Assembly (NCBI GenBank): GCA_022578605.1
Contig: MU394069.1
Coordinates: forward strand, 558,001 to 622,000
Direction of reading: 5' to 3'
Source: Camillea tinctor
Lineage: Eukaryota; Ascomycota; Sordariomycetes; Xylariales; Xylariaceae
Length of the DNA stretch: 64,000 bases
Under the pieces are notes generated by a model. That model was given only the letters and a program-made list of their open reading frames with translations. It was not told the origin of the DNA and did not search any database. Numbering within the stretch: position 1 is the first letter of the stretch; every line of letters starts with the position of its first letter. Of the stretch, positions 33,873 to 45,826 are shown piece by piece. Both the position numbers and the translations under genes were made by a program.

Positions 33873-35014
33873 TTAGATTTTACCCTGAGACGCACCCTCT
33901 CTACCGTCCGCCTCGTGTTCTGAAAGGAACTTCTCGGCGTCTAGCGCAGCCATGCAGCCGGAACCTGTGTTGAAGCGTCATGTTAGCATTTTGTCACCCA
34001 AACCCCCCAAATTGGACGGTTGTTTTGAGTTTAACATACCTGCACTGGTAATAGCCTGTCTGTATCGCTTGTCCTGGACATCGCCAGCAGCGAAAACACC
34101 CTCAACGCTGGTCAACGGCGTGCCGGGCTTGGTGACGATGTATCCTTCCGAATCCGTTTCCAGTTGTCCCTTCACGAGGGTAGTGGCCGGGTCGTGACCA
34201 ATGGCGTAGAAAAGACCATTCGCCTCGATCGTCTCTTGTTCTCCGGTGGACGTGTTCTCCACGACCAGGTGGGTCATAAGCTTGCCGTCACCCTTGATCT
34301 CCACGCCCTTGCTCAAGAACCTGACGGTAACCTTGGGGTGCTCCAAGAGTCGCTTGGCCATGATGCTGCTGGCGCGTAGCTGATCCTTCCGCACCAGAAC
34401 GGTCACATGGCTGCCGTACTTAGTCAAGAAAGTGGCCTCCTCAGCAGCACTATCACCACCACCAATCACAACTAGCGGCTTGTTGCGGAAGATGGGCACG
34501 GCACCGTCACACACAGCACAAGCGCTGACGCCGCTCTGCCAGTACTTCTCCTCTCCCGGGAGGTTCAGCCGTCTCGCGGAAGCGCCGGTGGCCAGGATGA
34601 TGGCGTCTGCGGTATGGACATCCCCTAGCGACCATTCCAACTCGTACTTGAAGGGCCGCGAGGATAGGTCGAGTTTCGCTACGGTCTCGGATATGATCTT
34701 GGTGCCGAAGCGCTCCGATTGCTTCTTCATCTCCTCCTGTTTCGAGTGCATGAGTGATTAGCATGGGTACTTAATAATTGACCTAGGCTAGGTAGATTAA
34801 GATGTGTACGCACCATCAGTTCTCCACCCATGATGCCCTTGGGGAAACCGGGGAAGTTCTCAATGTCGGTGGTAGTGGTCAACTGACCGCCGGCAGCGAT
34901 GCCGTTGGCCATGAAGCCTTCGTAGAGGACGGGGCTCAGCTCGGCACGGGCGAGGTAGATGGCGGCGGTGTGGGCAGCAGGCCCAGAGCCGATGATGACG
35001 ACCTTGCTATGCAT
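33873..35014 (-). CDS. TRR1: Thioredoxin reductase (low-molecular-weight type)
   Basis: Three exons: 35014-34814, 34736-34040 and 33964-33873, joining to 329 residues, normal for fungal cytosolic thioredoxin reductase. Visible motifs are the FAD-binding [16 protein letters not shown] at residue 9, [16 protein letters not shown], the redox-active CAVC at 140-143, the NADPH-binding [13 protein letters not shown], and [30 protein letters not shown] near the C-terminus, completed only by splicing of the last intron. It reduces thioredoxin with NADPH and so supports oxidative-stress defence, ribonucleotide reduction and sulfate assimilation in the cytosol. No mitochondrial leader is seen at this start. 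The last exon adds a short charged tail ending in GKI. The 5' flank is divergent from nothing close, as the next gene is 4 kb away. Confidence 0.95.
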
Positions 35015-38000
35015 TTTTCTGGTTGCGATTTTAGAGAAAGGTTTGGAATAGGAATATTGGTTCTGTAGACAGGCCGAAAACAGAGCGGCGGCTGAGAAGA
35101 TGCCGGGTGCGCCTGCGCGGAGGGGTGATCTGAAGGCGAAGGAAAACAGCTTGACGGATAGCTGCAGAAGGACAGGAATGATACTTAAGTAGTAGTCTAG
35201 GCAATCTAGCTATATTTATGTGAAAACCTGATTTATAACAATGGGTTTGAAAATATTCTAGTCTCTTGAAACCAAGATAAATGTGTTTAGGTACTTAGTA
35301 ATGTGTCACTTAGTGAGTGTGTTAGTGTTAGTGTTAGTGTAAGTGTCAGTGTTAATGTTAATGTTAATGTTAGTATTTCTAAGGCAGGCCCTGATGGGGC
35401 TTTCGGGTTTCGATTTCCAAGTATTTTTTAGGTATTTTTTTTTTTTCACAACGGCCCTTCCGAGTCGGTCATCGCATGGTTACACACAACTGACACATAT
35501 GTATACACTACCTACTACTATATGGAAGGGGCATCCACTATTCGCTCCACTAGCAAGTCCCTCCATTCCCCTCCATTCCCCGACCTAATACATCACATAT
35601 ACAAGACCATAACCAAGATAATCTGACAGAAGTCGTTCCTCCTAGTTAGTGTCCGATTGCGGCCGCATGTCCGCACGTACATCAAGGTCCCCTCTTCCTA
35701 ACAACCCCGCCTTACTAAGCTAACTCCACTAATTGTATCTTCCCCATTATCTTATAGAAGCCATTGCCATATTCGGGTAATGATATAAACCCGAGATTCA
35801 TGACATGCGTTTATACGCCATATACGTTATATATGCTATTACTAGTACTATATCACAACATCAGATTTAGTGGGATCCTTTCGGGCTACCATTCCCCCAC
35901 TCTCCGAGCTGCCGAGTTATCGTGGTAGTGATAAGAGCCAAGACGACTTCACTGAAATATCCCTAGCCCCTTTCAACTTGCAGATTCAATCACTTGATTA
36001 ATCACCTGTTCTATCCTTCAACGCTCAGATAGCTTGACCTAGTGCAGAGTTGGGTATTTACTTACAAGTAGTACCTATAGGCACCTGCTTAAGCCGAGAT
36101 AAGCAAAATCTCGTGCCGATATGACATTATGGTATCACTTACATTAGTCTGTTTTATACAATGTACCTAATGTCGACTATGGATCCCGGTGCTTTGGGAT
36201 TGTTTTACACTAGGTGGAAGTTAGTACATAGTATATATATAGTACATTCTTTTTAAGTTGAAACAGAAAATCCTAACCTCCATATTTTGATTGAGCTCAG
36301 ATATTTTTCAGACCATAGAAGAAAAAAAAAGAGAATAGCATGGGGTTGGAATTGATGGATGAATCAACGGGGAAGAGGTCCGGAAGACTTCCAGTTTATG
36401 GATTCAACCAACTGTAAGTCTCCACTTTTATCATTTAATTTAAGGGATCAGTGAACCAACCAACGAACCGAATAATCCCAGTCAATGTCAATTCATTCAA
36501 TTCAGTTCTATCCTGGCCAACCCCAAGCCCAGCCAAGCCCAGCCCTACGGAAAGTAAGTAGGTAGGTACCAGCGACAGTTACTACCCAACCTGCTAAAAC
36601 CTACCAACCATCGCTATGATCACATTCCAATAGTTAGGTAAGAACATTGAAATGGTAAATAGTGGTATGTAAGTAAGCCACCTGCAAGTAAGTGCACATC
36701 GGTACAACGAGGCCACCATTACCTACTTAGGCAACTAAATTAATAAGTATATATAGGTTATCTATCTTATCTAGGTGATCGTGCCGTAACCCGGTCTCGT
36801 CCAAAGGTCTGTACCTACATATAGTATATGTATAAGTATGCATCTATATGCCGACGTCACAAGGGGGGTGAAGGGAAGGGATAACATCAACAACAACATG
36901 AGCATTCGTTAAGGTTAGGGATTATATGTAATCAGTCCACCTCATCACATCCCCAAGAAACTCCCCCCTCCCCCCCCCCGGAAAACACAACGACCGACGA
37001 GAAAACGAGAGGATGTACTTTTGGTTTTGTTTTTTTGTTCTTTTTTTTTTTTGGGTTGTTTTTATTCCTTGTTTCGTTTCTTTTCGCGCAATAAATAGTA
37101 GGTTATATATATGTGCACTTACATATAGACGATGCTGCACCTTTTTTTTTTCAATCACACCACGCCACGCCCCCTATTAACTCAATCTTCACGAGTAACC
37201 TCTGTTTCCAAATCAGATGTCACGCGTCTTATTCTTTTCTTTCGCTCTTTATATTGCCTCTATGAATACGCACCTAGAAACATGGTGTGCGCGCATTATT
37301 GTAAAGTAGGGAGTGAAGGGGGGGGGGGCAGGTGATGACGATGGATGGAATCATCGCATCCAACCCATACGAGGAAGAGCGAGAATCTGCGAGAATTGAT
37401 CGAATCCACCACGGGTTTAAGTGGTGGTGTAGTGTACATACGGGGTGTAGGTAATAAGTAAGGTAAAAAGATTTGTTCCCGAATCTGGCCAGGGGTACAT
37501 AAGTTATCCCCAGGTCTGTACTCTAAAATCATGTACATACATACAATAGCTTAGATTGCCTACATAGTACACCACATGAGGTACAGATATATACCATAGA
37601 TTGATTCCGTTTCGCCTCTTTGCAACATACTAATTAACCCTGTTGTGGTTAAGTTGAGCTTTTAGTCTCCGATTGATAGGATTGAGTAACCTTTTTTTCC
37701 TTCTCACGATATACAATTATATGAAGTTACCCAATCTACCTAGGTATTTCTATCCTCCGTTCTTTGATCAGCTCAGTGGAATCAACTTTTATCAGGTCCG
37801 GCTTCGTTTTTTCTCTTTTCTATCAGTATTCCGCGAGAAAGCAACCTTCTCCTCTCTATCTCTCCGACATTACTTTTCTTTTTCGTGATGACAGCCACCC
37901 CCGGACGGGTTTTTATGTACATAATAATGCTCCCAATCTGTAAATATATTGGCCCACTTACATCACACTTACACACCCACACGCGTGTAAACCCCCTGCT

Positions 38001-39074
38001 CTGCCAAGTTCCCCCTGCCATTTTCTGTCGAGAATACTACCTAGTCAGCCATCTAAAAGCTGGTGTAGCTAATGAGGCGTCAAAGCAACACACAGAGATA
38101 TAGAGAAAGGAGAATACTTAGAATAGAATAAAAAGAATTCGACCGAGATTGGGTCAGGCCAACAGGTTATCGTGACTTTTTTCTTTTCTTCTTCTATCCT
38201 TCTCTTCCCTTCTCGTACTTTTCAATTCCTAAACCAGATACATTCACCTTACATATGTACTCCTAATTCCCCCTTCTTCCCTCACCCCTATAACTTACCT
38301 ACCTGTCTGCCTATCTCCCAATCCTTACATATCAAAGCGCAAACATACATACATAACGCACGCACTTAACAGCACAGCACATACGCAAATCCTCTTCTAC
38401 GCCACCGGTCCCCAACCCCCGGAAGTTAAACCTTTTTGGTTTGTTCCCCCTGCGTCGAAACGGGCATACCGGGATAAGAAAGAGAAAAAAAAACCCGGTC
38501 ACTACCGATATACCTACATATAAAGAAAGTAAAAAAGAAGGTTTTAAACCCAGGTGGGTTTTTGCCGTGGCGCTGCGTTGCGAAGTCCAGTGGGTTTGTG
38601 TGGATCGACGACCGATTTGTCTAAAGCGAGAACGGGCAATTCTTTTTCTACTCTCTAAACCAGACGCTATCTTCTCTAGACTTATTTTAGTCCTCTTTTT
38701 TAACCTTTTGCCCCTCCTCCTCACTGACGTTGTTGATATTTTTTTCCATGTTGCTTTGACTAGCTAACATCAATTACCTTCCTCTCCCTACCGCTGCCGC
38801 CCTCTATGAGTTATCATAAATCGCTTTCATATATGATAAAGGAAAGGGAACGCTTCTGAAAGGAAATCAAAGCCAGACCCACCTCTCCTCTCTCTTTCTT
38901 GCTGTTGCTGTGTCCGATGCGTGTACAGCGCCTTTTTTCAAACTATTGATTTCGAAGAGGGCTAAGCTGGGTTTATGCTATTTTCCCTTTTCTGTTAGAG
39001 CCTAGCTTGTCCCAGGAAGTTGTGCTCGGTATAGGATAGGAGTTATTTCGAGATTGGGAGAGGTATCTTAAACG
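35015..39074. other. 4-kb intergenic region, no supported gene
   Basis: This is one of the longest gene-free stretches. It holds the TRR1 promoter on the left and the PQ-loop gene promoter on the right. Features seen: a degenerate TTAGTG/TTAATG repeat at about 35310-35370; many TAGGTA/TACCTA words (for example near 36560 and 37740); a C run at 36968-36980; poly-T near 37027-37052 and a G run at 37318-37328; CT-rich DNA at 38170-38300. No spliced gene could be assembled by eye. Confidence 0.5.
35310..35375. repeat. Degenerate hexanucleotide repeat (TTAGTG/TTAATG)n
   Basis: Consecutive GTTAGT/GTTAAT units, about ten copies with drift, upstream of TRR1. They resemble a corrupted telomere-like (TTAGGG) array but have no exact telomeric unit. 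Confidence 0.7.
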
Positions 39075-40465
39075 ATGGCGCCGCAACAGGAAATTCCCGT
39101 CGCCGCCAATGTGCTCGGTGTAAGTAGCGATAACCCCCCTCCCCCCCCTTTCTTTCTTTGCATTAGATGATGCATGTGGATCAGAGGAGGGGATCGGAGT
39201 TAAAATGAATTCTCAAGGCTGACAAAGGTCGCTCATCGATAGACCATTGGTACGATACTATGGTGTGTCCAGCTCATGCCGCAGGTTTACACGAACTGGC
39301 GGACAAAGAAAACCGATGGGCTGCCTAGTACCATGATGTTTCTGTGGGCAATATGTAAGTTGACAACATATAATAACCCCTTTCGTTTCATCTCAGGTGA
39401 CTTGACTGTGTTTTGCTGTTGCTGAAGCTGATTTGGTATGCTTCGCGCTGATATAGGTGGTGTACCGTTTGGAACATATGCCATCGTGCAGAAGTTCAAT
39501 TTACCCTTGCAGATCCAGCCCCAGATCTTCATGGTGCTCTGCGCTATAAGTTGGGCGCAGACTCTGTTGTATTTCCAGTAAGTCGCTAATCTCTGGTACT
39601 ATGTGATGTTTAAACTGACCAGCGAATTTCCTACGTAGTAAATGGGCCCTTTGGAAGGTCATCGTCGTAGGCACGGCGACCCTCATAGTCTTCGGCGGGG
39701 TTGAGGCAGCTTTGATCCTCACGCTAGAGGTAGAGTGATCTCCCGATCTATCGCGTTGTAGAGTGAACTAACTAGAGAATTTAGCCTTTATATTCAGATG
39801 GAAATGAGGTGCCTATATTAGTTGTTGGCATCGTTGCTAGCATCCTGCTTGCGGTTGGTCTCCTACCTCCCTACCGTGAGGCTTGGAAGAGAAAAGGACG
39901 GATCATCGGAATCAATTGGGTATTTTTGTGCATGGATTCTCTCGGAGCTTTTTTCTCATTGATGTCTCTAGGTAAGCAAACACTCCTTACCCAATGAAGT
40001 TCAATCATGTCCGGCTAACATCAAGAACAGCTGCTCAGAATAGCTTCGATGTCTTGGGTGGAGTGATGTACATCATATGGTAAGTGTTATCCTCGCCAAT
40101 ATCTAATCACCAGACCGCTAACGCCGGTTGGCAGCATCCTTCTCGAGGTTGGAATATACCTGTCTCACATAATCTGGCTACTCCGGACCCGCAAGATCAG
40201 AAAGGAGGCCAAGGAGCAAGGGAAGACGTTCGACGATGTGATAGTAGAGCATGAGGAACAGGGCACGGAGTTCAAGTTCTCCGAGCGCAAGTCCCGGTGG
40301 CAAGAGAGGAAGCAAAAACGCCTATCAGATGAAGAGATGGGTCAGGGTAGCGACAGCGACTTTAAGGAGCCGCAAACCCGGCCAGGATCATCGCGCGAGC
40401 TCGATATGGCGGGGAAAGAGGACGGCGGGGAGAGCAGAAGGGAGAGTGGCGATGATACCTCATGA
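39075..40465 (+). CDS. PQ-loop repeat membrane protein
   Basis: Seven exons: 39075-39119, 39243-39354, 39457-39577, 39639-39729, 39785-39971, 40031-40079 and 40135-40465, joining to 311 residues. The first PQ loop is VQLMPQVYTNWRTKKTDGLP, preceded by a TM helix (TIGTILWC). The second half repeats the motif in degenerate form (LLPPYREAWKRKGRIIGIN). Seven TM helices are predicted by eye, followed by a 100-residue charged cytosolic tail. PQ-loop proteins include lysosomal/vacuolar cystine and cationic amino-acid exporters; this fungal subgroup has no assigned substrate. For exon 5, the acceptor at 39784 was chosen because it restores PLYSDGNEVPILVV in frame; other AGs give a stop or a shorter loop. 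Convergent with SFH5. Confidence 0.8.
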
Positions 40466-41134
40466 TAACGATAAATGATTATGATGGAGGTAAATGTCCT
40501 CCAACTCCCAAGGGTCATGAGAGAAATGTAGAATATCCAACCCTGCCCACGCTGGAAAGTAAATGGAAAGAAAAAGCAAAAAGAAAAAAGCCACTGCAGT
40601 AAGACCTGTGAAACAAGAAAAAGATGTACCATAGCATTTATAGGCTACCGGAGCATATGTATAGCAGCACTGACATGAGCTAGCCTATCATGTCCCCTTC
40701 ATTTGTGCCACATTCCTGACCCAATCGGCTGATTAAATATCGGGCATGAGTCGTGAGATCTTAGGCAGGACTTAGAGACAAGACACCAAATGTTCTGAAT
40801 CTCAAGAAAGCATGCGATGGCAGTTATAGTTAACCTTATATGGGTAGTTCAAGGCGATCTTGTATGTTCAAGCCCTAACGCCGTTAATCTCAAGGTCTTC
40901 CTCGCGCATAGCCTTCTTTCTCTTCTGTGTATGCTCACGTGTATGTATATATGTATAATATGATCTGTATCTTGCCCAAAAAAAAACGAGTGGGGATATT
41001 TGCTCTGATAGAAAAATCAAAAACCAGAAAAAGAAAATCAAAAGCTAGGTATCTCGTTGCGACCATTAACAGCATCATTACCCCATCCATCATTACACCT
41101 CCATCGTCTCGTTGCTTCTCCGCACACCCTAGGT
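40466..41134. other. Spacer between convergent PQ-loop and SFH5 genes
   Basis: 3' flanks of both genes. A-rich stretches lie at 40570-40625 and 40976-41045. No gene is seen. Confidence 0.5.
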
Positions 41135-42145
41135 TCACTCAACAGTAGGCTCCTTCCCCTGGGTTTTCAGGTCGGGGCCCTTGCCTCCGTACTCAGCGGG
41201 CAGCTTCTCGCCGAGGGCGGGGACCTTGCTCTCGGCGAACTCGCGGGCGAGGTTGGCACCGCTGGCCATGGGGTGGAACTTCTTGATGGTCTTGGCGGCG
41301 ACGAAAAGCTTGATAAAGCCGTACATGAAGCCCATGATGGCGGGCACGTTGACAAAGAACTTCTCTCGCAGTAGCTCGGGATAGGCCGTGGCGAAGACCT
41401 TGATCGTCTCGGTGCTCGCGGTCTTGACCTGGGGCGACTGCCGCAGGAAGCTGATGGACTTGTAGTCGTGCACCTGGTAGATCTTGTACGGGTCGTAGTC
41501 TCCCGTGACGGGCTTGGTGGCCGTTGCCAGCGAGAGCTCCTGCACCGCGAGCTCCATAAGGGCTACGCGCCAGCGGATGAACCTAGGAGATACTGTTAGT
41601 CTATGTAATGTAGTTAATCTAGGTAAAAGGCTACCTAGTCTATATGTTGTAAACATACTCATCGAGGTTTCCAAAAGTCTCATCGATAGACTTGACGTTG
41701 CCATAGACATTCCAAGTGAATACCTCCTTAGATTCGGGGTTCTCGGCAACCTTTTCCTCAGGTCCTCCCAAATAGGTGGTGACATAGCCGAGACCGCCAA
41801 ACTTGGTTTTGCTGTATGTCTCCTTGATCAACTCTAGAGGCTTCATCTTGGCGCGCCACTCGAGCGTCTTCGTAAGCTGGTCTTTAGCCTTGACCACGTC
41901 TCCATCGTTGGCATTCAGATACTTCTGAAGGATGATTCTGTTACACTCATGATAATAAGTACGTGTTAGTGAACTAGGTATATTAGATTTTTAGATACGC
42001 ACTGAGTTGGGACGTGAGTAGCGGGATCAGCGAGGGTGACTCCCCAGATTTCCTTGTGTGAGTTCTGGCTGGCGGTGGACCAGAGCTCCTGGAGCGGAGT
42101 GGTCGGCTCATCGGGTTTAGGTGCTGGCTTGTCTTCTTCGCTCAT
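41135..42145 (-). CDS. SFH5: Phosphatidylinositol transfer protein Sfh5 (CRAL-TRIO)
   Basis: Three exons: 42145-42003, 41937-41659 and 41582-41135, joining to 289 residues. The N-terminal helices (LQELWSTASQNSHKEIWGV, ILQKYLNANDGDVVKAKDQL) are the CRAL-TRIO-N part with the usual 'LxxxLxANxxDV' pattern. The lipid-binding domain follows (EFIRWRVALMELAVQEL, then VNVPAIMGFMYGFIKLFVAAKT). Sfh5 is a fungal Sec14 homologue associated with ER and plasma-membrane phosphoinositide metabolism. Yeast Sfh5 was shown to be a hemoprotein using a His-x-Tyr pair. Here His179 and Tyr181 in YQVHDYKS could correspond, which is inference. No membrane segment is predicted. It is divergent from NPR2 with a shared 756-base upstream region. 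Confidence 0.9.
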
Positions 42146-42901
42146 CGTGTCTTCGGTGTCTTTTATATACTTAGGTGTATGTAGTAAGGTATAGGTAGAC
42201 AGATCAAGTAAATTCTGATGAAAATAAAATAAAAATCAGGGTGAAAATGCAATTTTATTTTATTGATTCTTTCTTGTTGTTTTTGTAGTTGAAACTGAGT
42301 ACGTAACAACTACCTAAGCTTCTAACGCTTGGAAGAGGAAAGCAATGGCATTGGATCACCGGGGACATCAGACTGGAGCTCTACATAATAAGTACGAACC
42401 ACTAAGACAGATCTGATAAGATCCAAGCTCCGATAAAGAGTATGCGAACCTCGTAGCTCCGAGCTATGTACATACATGATCAATATGTACGGAGTACCAT
42501 GCAGATGCACTTAAACGGGCACTAAGCTATGTACTTATCTAACCTAGGTAGTATTAAGTGGGGCATATTATGTCTTTAACCTGCTTCAATGTTTCTTAAT
42601 CAACAATTCTACTCTACCACTCAACATCCGTCAATATGTCTTCAACTTTCTTATAAACACGAGGGAATCACCAGATATCTTGCTAACACCAAATCAAACC
42701 AAGTCAGCCCAAGAACTACCAACCGAGTATCTTATACCTATCATGATTCCATACCCATAAAGATTTAGATCACAACGATGAAGACATCGCTACGATGTGC
42801 CTACATGTTAGTTATCTAACTATAAGACTAAACATAGGTTCAAAGACGTGAACGTTGTATCATCATCAAGCGTTTGTTATTGAAACTTCATATACACCAA
42901 C
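42146..42901. other. Shared divergent promoter region of SFH5 and NPR2
   Basis: 756 bases between two start codons. AT-rich, with a CTAACCTAGGTAG word near 42540 and an A/C-rich stretch before NPR2. No ORF. Specific regulatory sites cannot be assigned by eye. Confidence 0.5.
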
Positions 42902-44967
42902 ATGATCCAGGGCATATTTTATGCCAGGTTCCTCCCCCAGGAAGGTACGTTTTATTTTATCTCATCATCTATATCTACACCATTGCGCTCATCCTCCGCC
43001 GAAATCAAGCATCGTCGACTTGATTCAATTGAGTTTCATCACATCTCACTTCTTAAACATTATTATCACTCGAACCTAAACTGACAAAACCCAAAGGAAC
43101 CAAGATCGTTGCACAATCACCCCCGGGCTGCATCGTCGCTGAGACATACTCTCCGCACCTGAAGCCGCCCTTGGTGGACTTCGACATCGTGCAGGAGTAC
43201 ATCATCCCGCGCAAAGCTTTCTTCAACCGCTTCGTGACGGCCAACACACCCGACGGCAAGCACACGATCCTGGGGTTCCCCGTGTCTATCCCGCACGAGC
43301 GCTACCACCGCAATGAGTTCATCTTCAACTTCGGGCTCGTTGTCGAGTCTGATGTTGATCCTATCCCTTACGAGCGTCTGGTCCGCCGGCTCGCTGTCAC
43401 TTTCGCTGAGATGGAGCGCCAGACGGGATACTTGAGCTCCGAGGGCCATGGCTGCTGTCCTACTCTCGACAAGGACATGGTCGACAACGAGAAAAGGCCT
43501 ATCGAGAGTCTCTTGGAAATTGTCAAAGAGGATTTGAATAATTACGGAGAGTGCATGATTCCCGTCGGTGAGTCTAGCGGCTCCATCTTTCCCCTTACTA
43601 TACTACCTCAGTCAAACAACGATATGTTAGAAGCACCTCACTAACCTCTTACTCCCTTATCTTCAGACGAGGCCAACACCCTCAACATGAAGCTCTTCCC
43701 GCACCACCCGCCCCCGCCCGCCGTCCGCGGCTGGCACGTGCCCGTGCCCAAGATGAAGCTCGCCGAGATGGTGGACCCAACCTGGGACCTCACGCTGCAG
43801 AAGATCATCCCGCACGTCGACGGCGTCAACGACGTGCGGCGCATAGCGTGGCTCGCGGACGTGTCCCTGCCGCTGACGCAGTGCGCCCTGCGCCACTTAC
43901 TCTACTATGACACCATCCTCCTGCTCGACATGTTCTTCTTCGGCAGCTGCTACGCGCTGCGCCCGGGCATCCACGACTTCATCGCCAACCGCGACGGCAT
44001 GATCGACGAGTGCATGGGCTATGTGTGCGTGGGCGGACCGCCCGGCGCGGCCGCGGGGTCGAGCACCCCCGCCACTGCTGTGGATAGTGGTGGTGGTATA
44101 GCTGCGGGGGATAATGCCAGCACGGCGGAGACGAACAGCATCGCTAGCGAGAACCATACCCCCAAACCCGACGGAGGCGTCCGAAGCGACAACGCCAGCA
44201 GCGCCTCCGTCATCGGCGAGGGTCTCCAAATCCAGCTTCCATCCCGAACCAGCACGCCCGTATCCCAGCATTCGCACCCCCCTCCCCTCCGTCCTCCCAG
44301 CATCAAACCCACCCCCAATCCGCACTCCACCACCCGACTAACGCACTACCAGCTCATCAAGCTGATGACCACCTTCTGCGTGGGCCGGAGCACGATGGAG
44401 TGGGTGCGTCTGCACCAGGACTCGGGGCTCGACGTGCTGCGGCACGTGGACGTGCGGCGGCTAGTGCAGTTCGGCGTCGTCAAGGGCTTGCTGTACCGGG
44501 TGCACAAGTACGTCGTGTCGAAGCAGTACCTCGCGCTGCTGGCCACGGGGCAGCGGCAGCGCGAGCGGGAGCGGAGTAAAGACGTGGCCCAAGGGCAGGG
44601 GCAAGGGCAGACGACGCTAGCGGTGCCGAGCAGGAAGCCGACGGGGAAAACCGAGGCGGGCAAGGGGAAGGCGCGCGCGGACGTGGTGGCGGGGAAGAAA
44701 AGTCCCCGGCCCGACGGTACTCCCGGCGCGGCGCCCCCGCCTCCGGCCCCTCCTCTGCCGCCGTCTACGAACACCGGTAATAGCACTAGTGGCGGTGGCG
44801 GTGGCGGTGGCGGTGGTAGTAGTAGTAGAGCAGAGGAGCTCCTCCGCTACACCGACGGGTGCCACTCCTTCGACCAGATCATCACGGAGCAGAACCTGAC
44901 CGATGCCGAGATCGTGCAGAAGCTGCGGAGCTTCCAGCCGGGTGATCTGGCGGTGTTTTATCGTTAG
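42902..44967 (+). CDS. NPR2: Nitrogen permease regulator Npr2 (SEACIT/GATOR1 subunit)
   Basis: Three exons: 42902-42944, 43097-43567 and 43667-44967, joining to 604 residues. The N-terminus is the Npr2 longin-type domain: MIQGIFYARFLPQEGTKI (continuous only after splicing), DFDIVQEYIIPRKAFFNRFV, HTILGFPVSI, NEFIFNFGLV and MERQTGYLS. The middle has the PLTQCALRHLLYYDTILLLDMF and YALRPGIHDF blocks, and the C-terminus the helical LRYTDGCHSFDQIITE domain. Npr2 with Npr3 and Iml1 forms the GAP complex that turns off TORC1 at the vacuole when amino acids are scarce. Two low-complexity insertions are notable: a Ser/Ala/Pro/Thr-rich one (about 285-385) and a Pro/Gly-rich one with nine consecutive glycines near residue 560. 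These are common species-specific expansions. Confidence 0.92.
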
Positions 44968-45826
44968 GGCGGGGGATGGGGGTGGAATGGTATATATAGA
45001 GAGAGGGGATGGGGGGATATAATTGAACAGAAAGAAAAAAAGGGGGGGAGCGGGAATGTAGATACACGAACCAAGCCAAAACGAAACATGATGTTAAAAA
45101 AGAGTATTGCATTCCATTTCACATACTAACCCTTTGAAACTCTACCGAAACATATTTATCTTCCCTTTTCTCTACTCATCTTTAACTTTCTTTTTGGATA
45201 TGGGATACGGGGATATCTAACATTTTAATCATACATATATGACACATCATCCTTTTTTTTTATTCTCCCTTTTCTCTCTCTCTCTCTTTTCAACTCTAGA
45301 TCCCCCTCGTTACCTGGCTAGACTAGATCCAGGCCATATCTAGGTAGATTCTATATGTTCGAACCATTTTTTATGTACAAATTATAAGTACAAAAATCCA
45401 CCCTCCTCCTTTTTTTTGTACTCCTCTGCTGTACATACACACCTATACACACATGCGCTTCATACAAGCCTCCTCTCGAGTTGTTACGTCTGTAGGTACC
45501 AAAGGGGGGATATGCAATATAAACTTAGGTCTTCGTAGGTCCCACACGCCTCCTATGCTCCGCTTTTGTCGGTGTGTAAGGGAATGAAATAATCTCGAGT
45601 ACCTTCCCACCTTTTACACACGTAAGCTATCCCTTCCCCCCTCTCCCATTCCCCTTAATATCTCCCTTTGGCCACTTTCCCATAAAATCAACGGTATACT
45701 AGTAAATAAGCTCTGTGCCTATACGTAGCGAATGGGGAGGCATGAAGTAGGGGCGTAAACGAAAAAGAAAAAAAGGGACAGGGAAACAATCAATTCATCA
45801 ATCGATTCCTTTCTTCCCTTCTCCTA
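44968..45826. other. Spacer between convergent NPR2 and mitochondrial TyrRS genes
   Basis: 3' flanks of both genes, with poly-A/T and CT runs (for example 45252-45292). No gene is seen. Confidence 0.5.

Noticed and set aside
35310..35375. Interstitial telomere
   Set aside because: Units are TTAGTG/TTAATG with drift and not TTAGGG; a microsatellite is the simpler reading.
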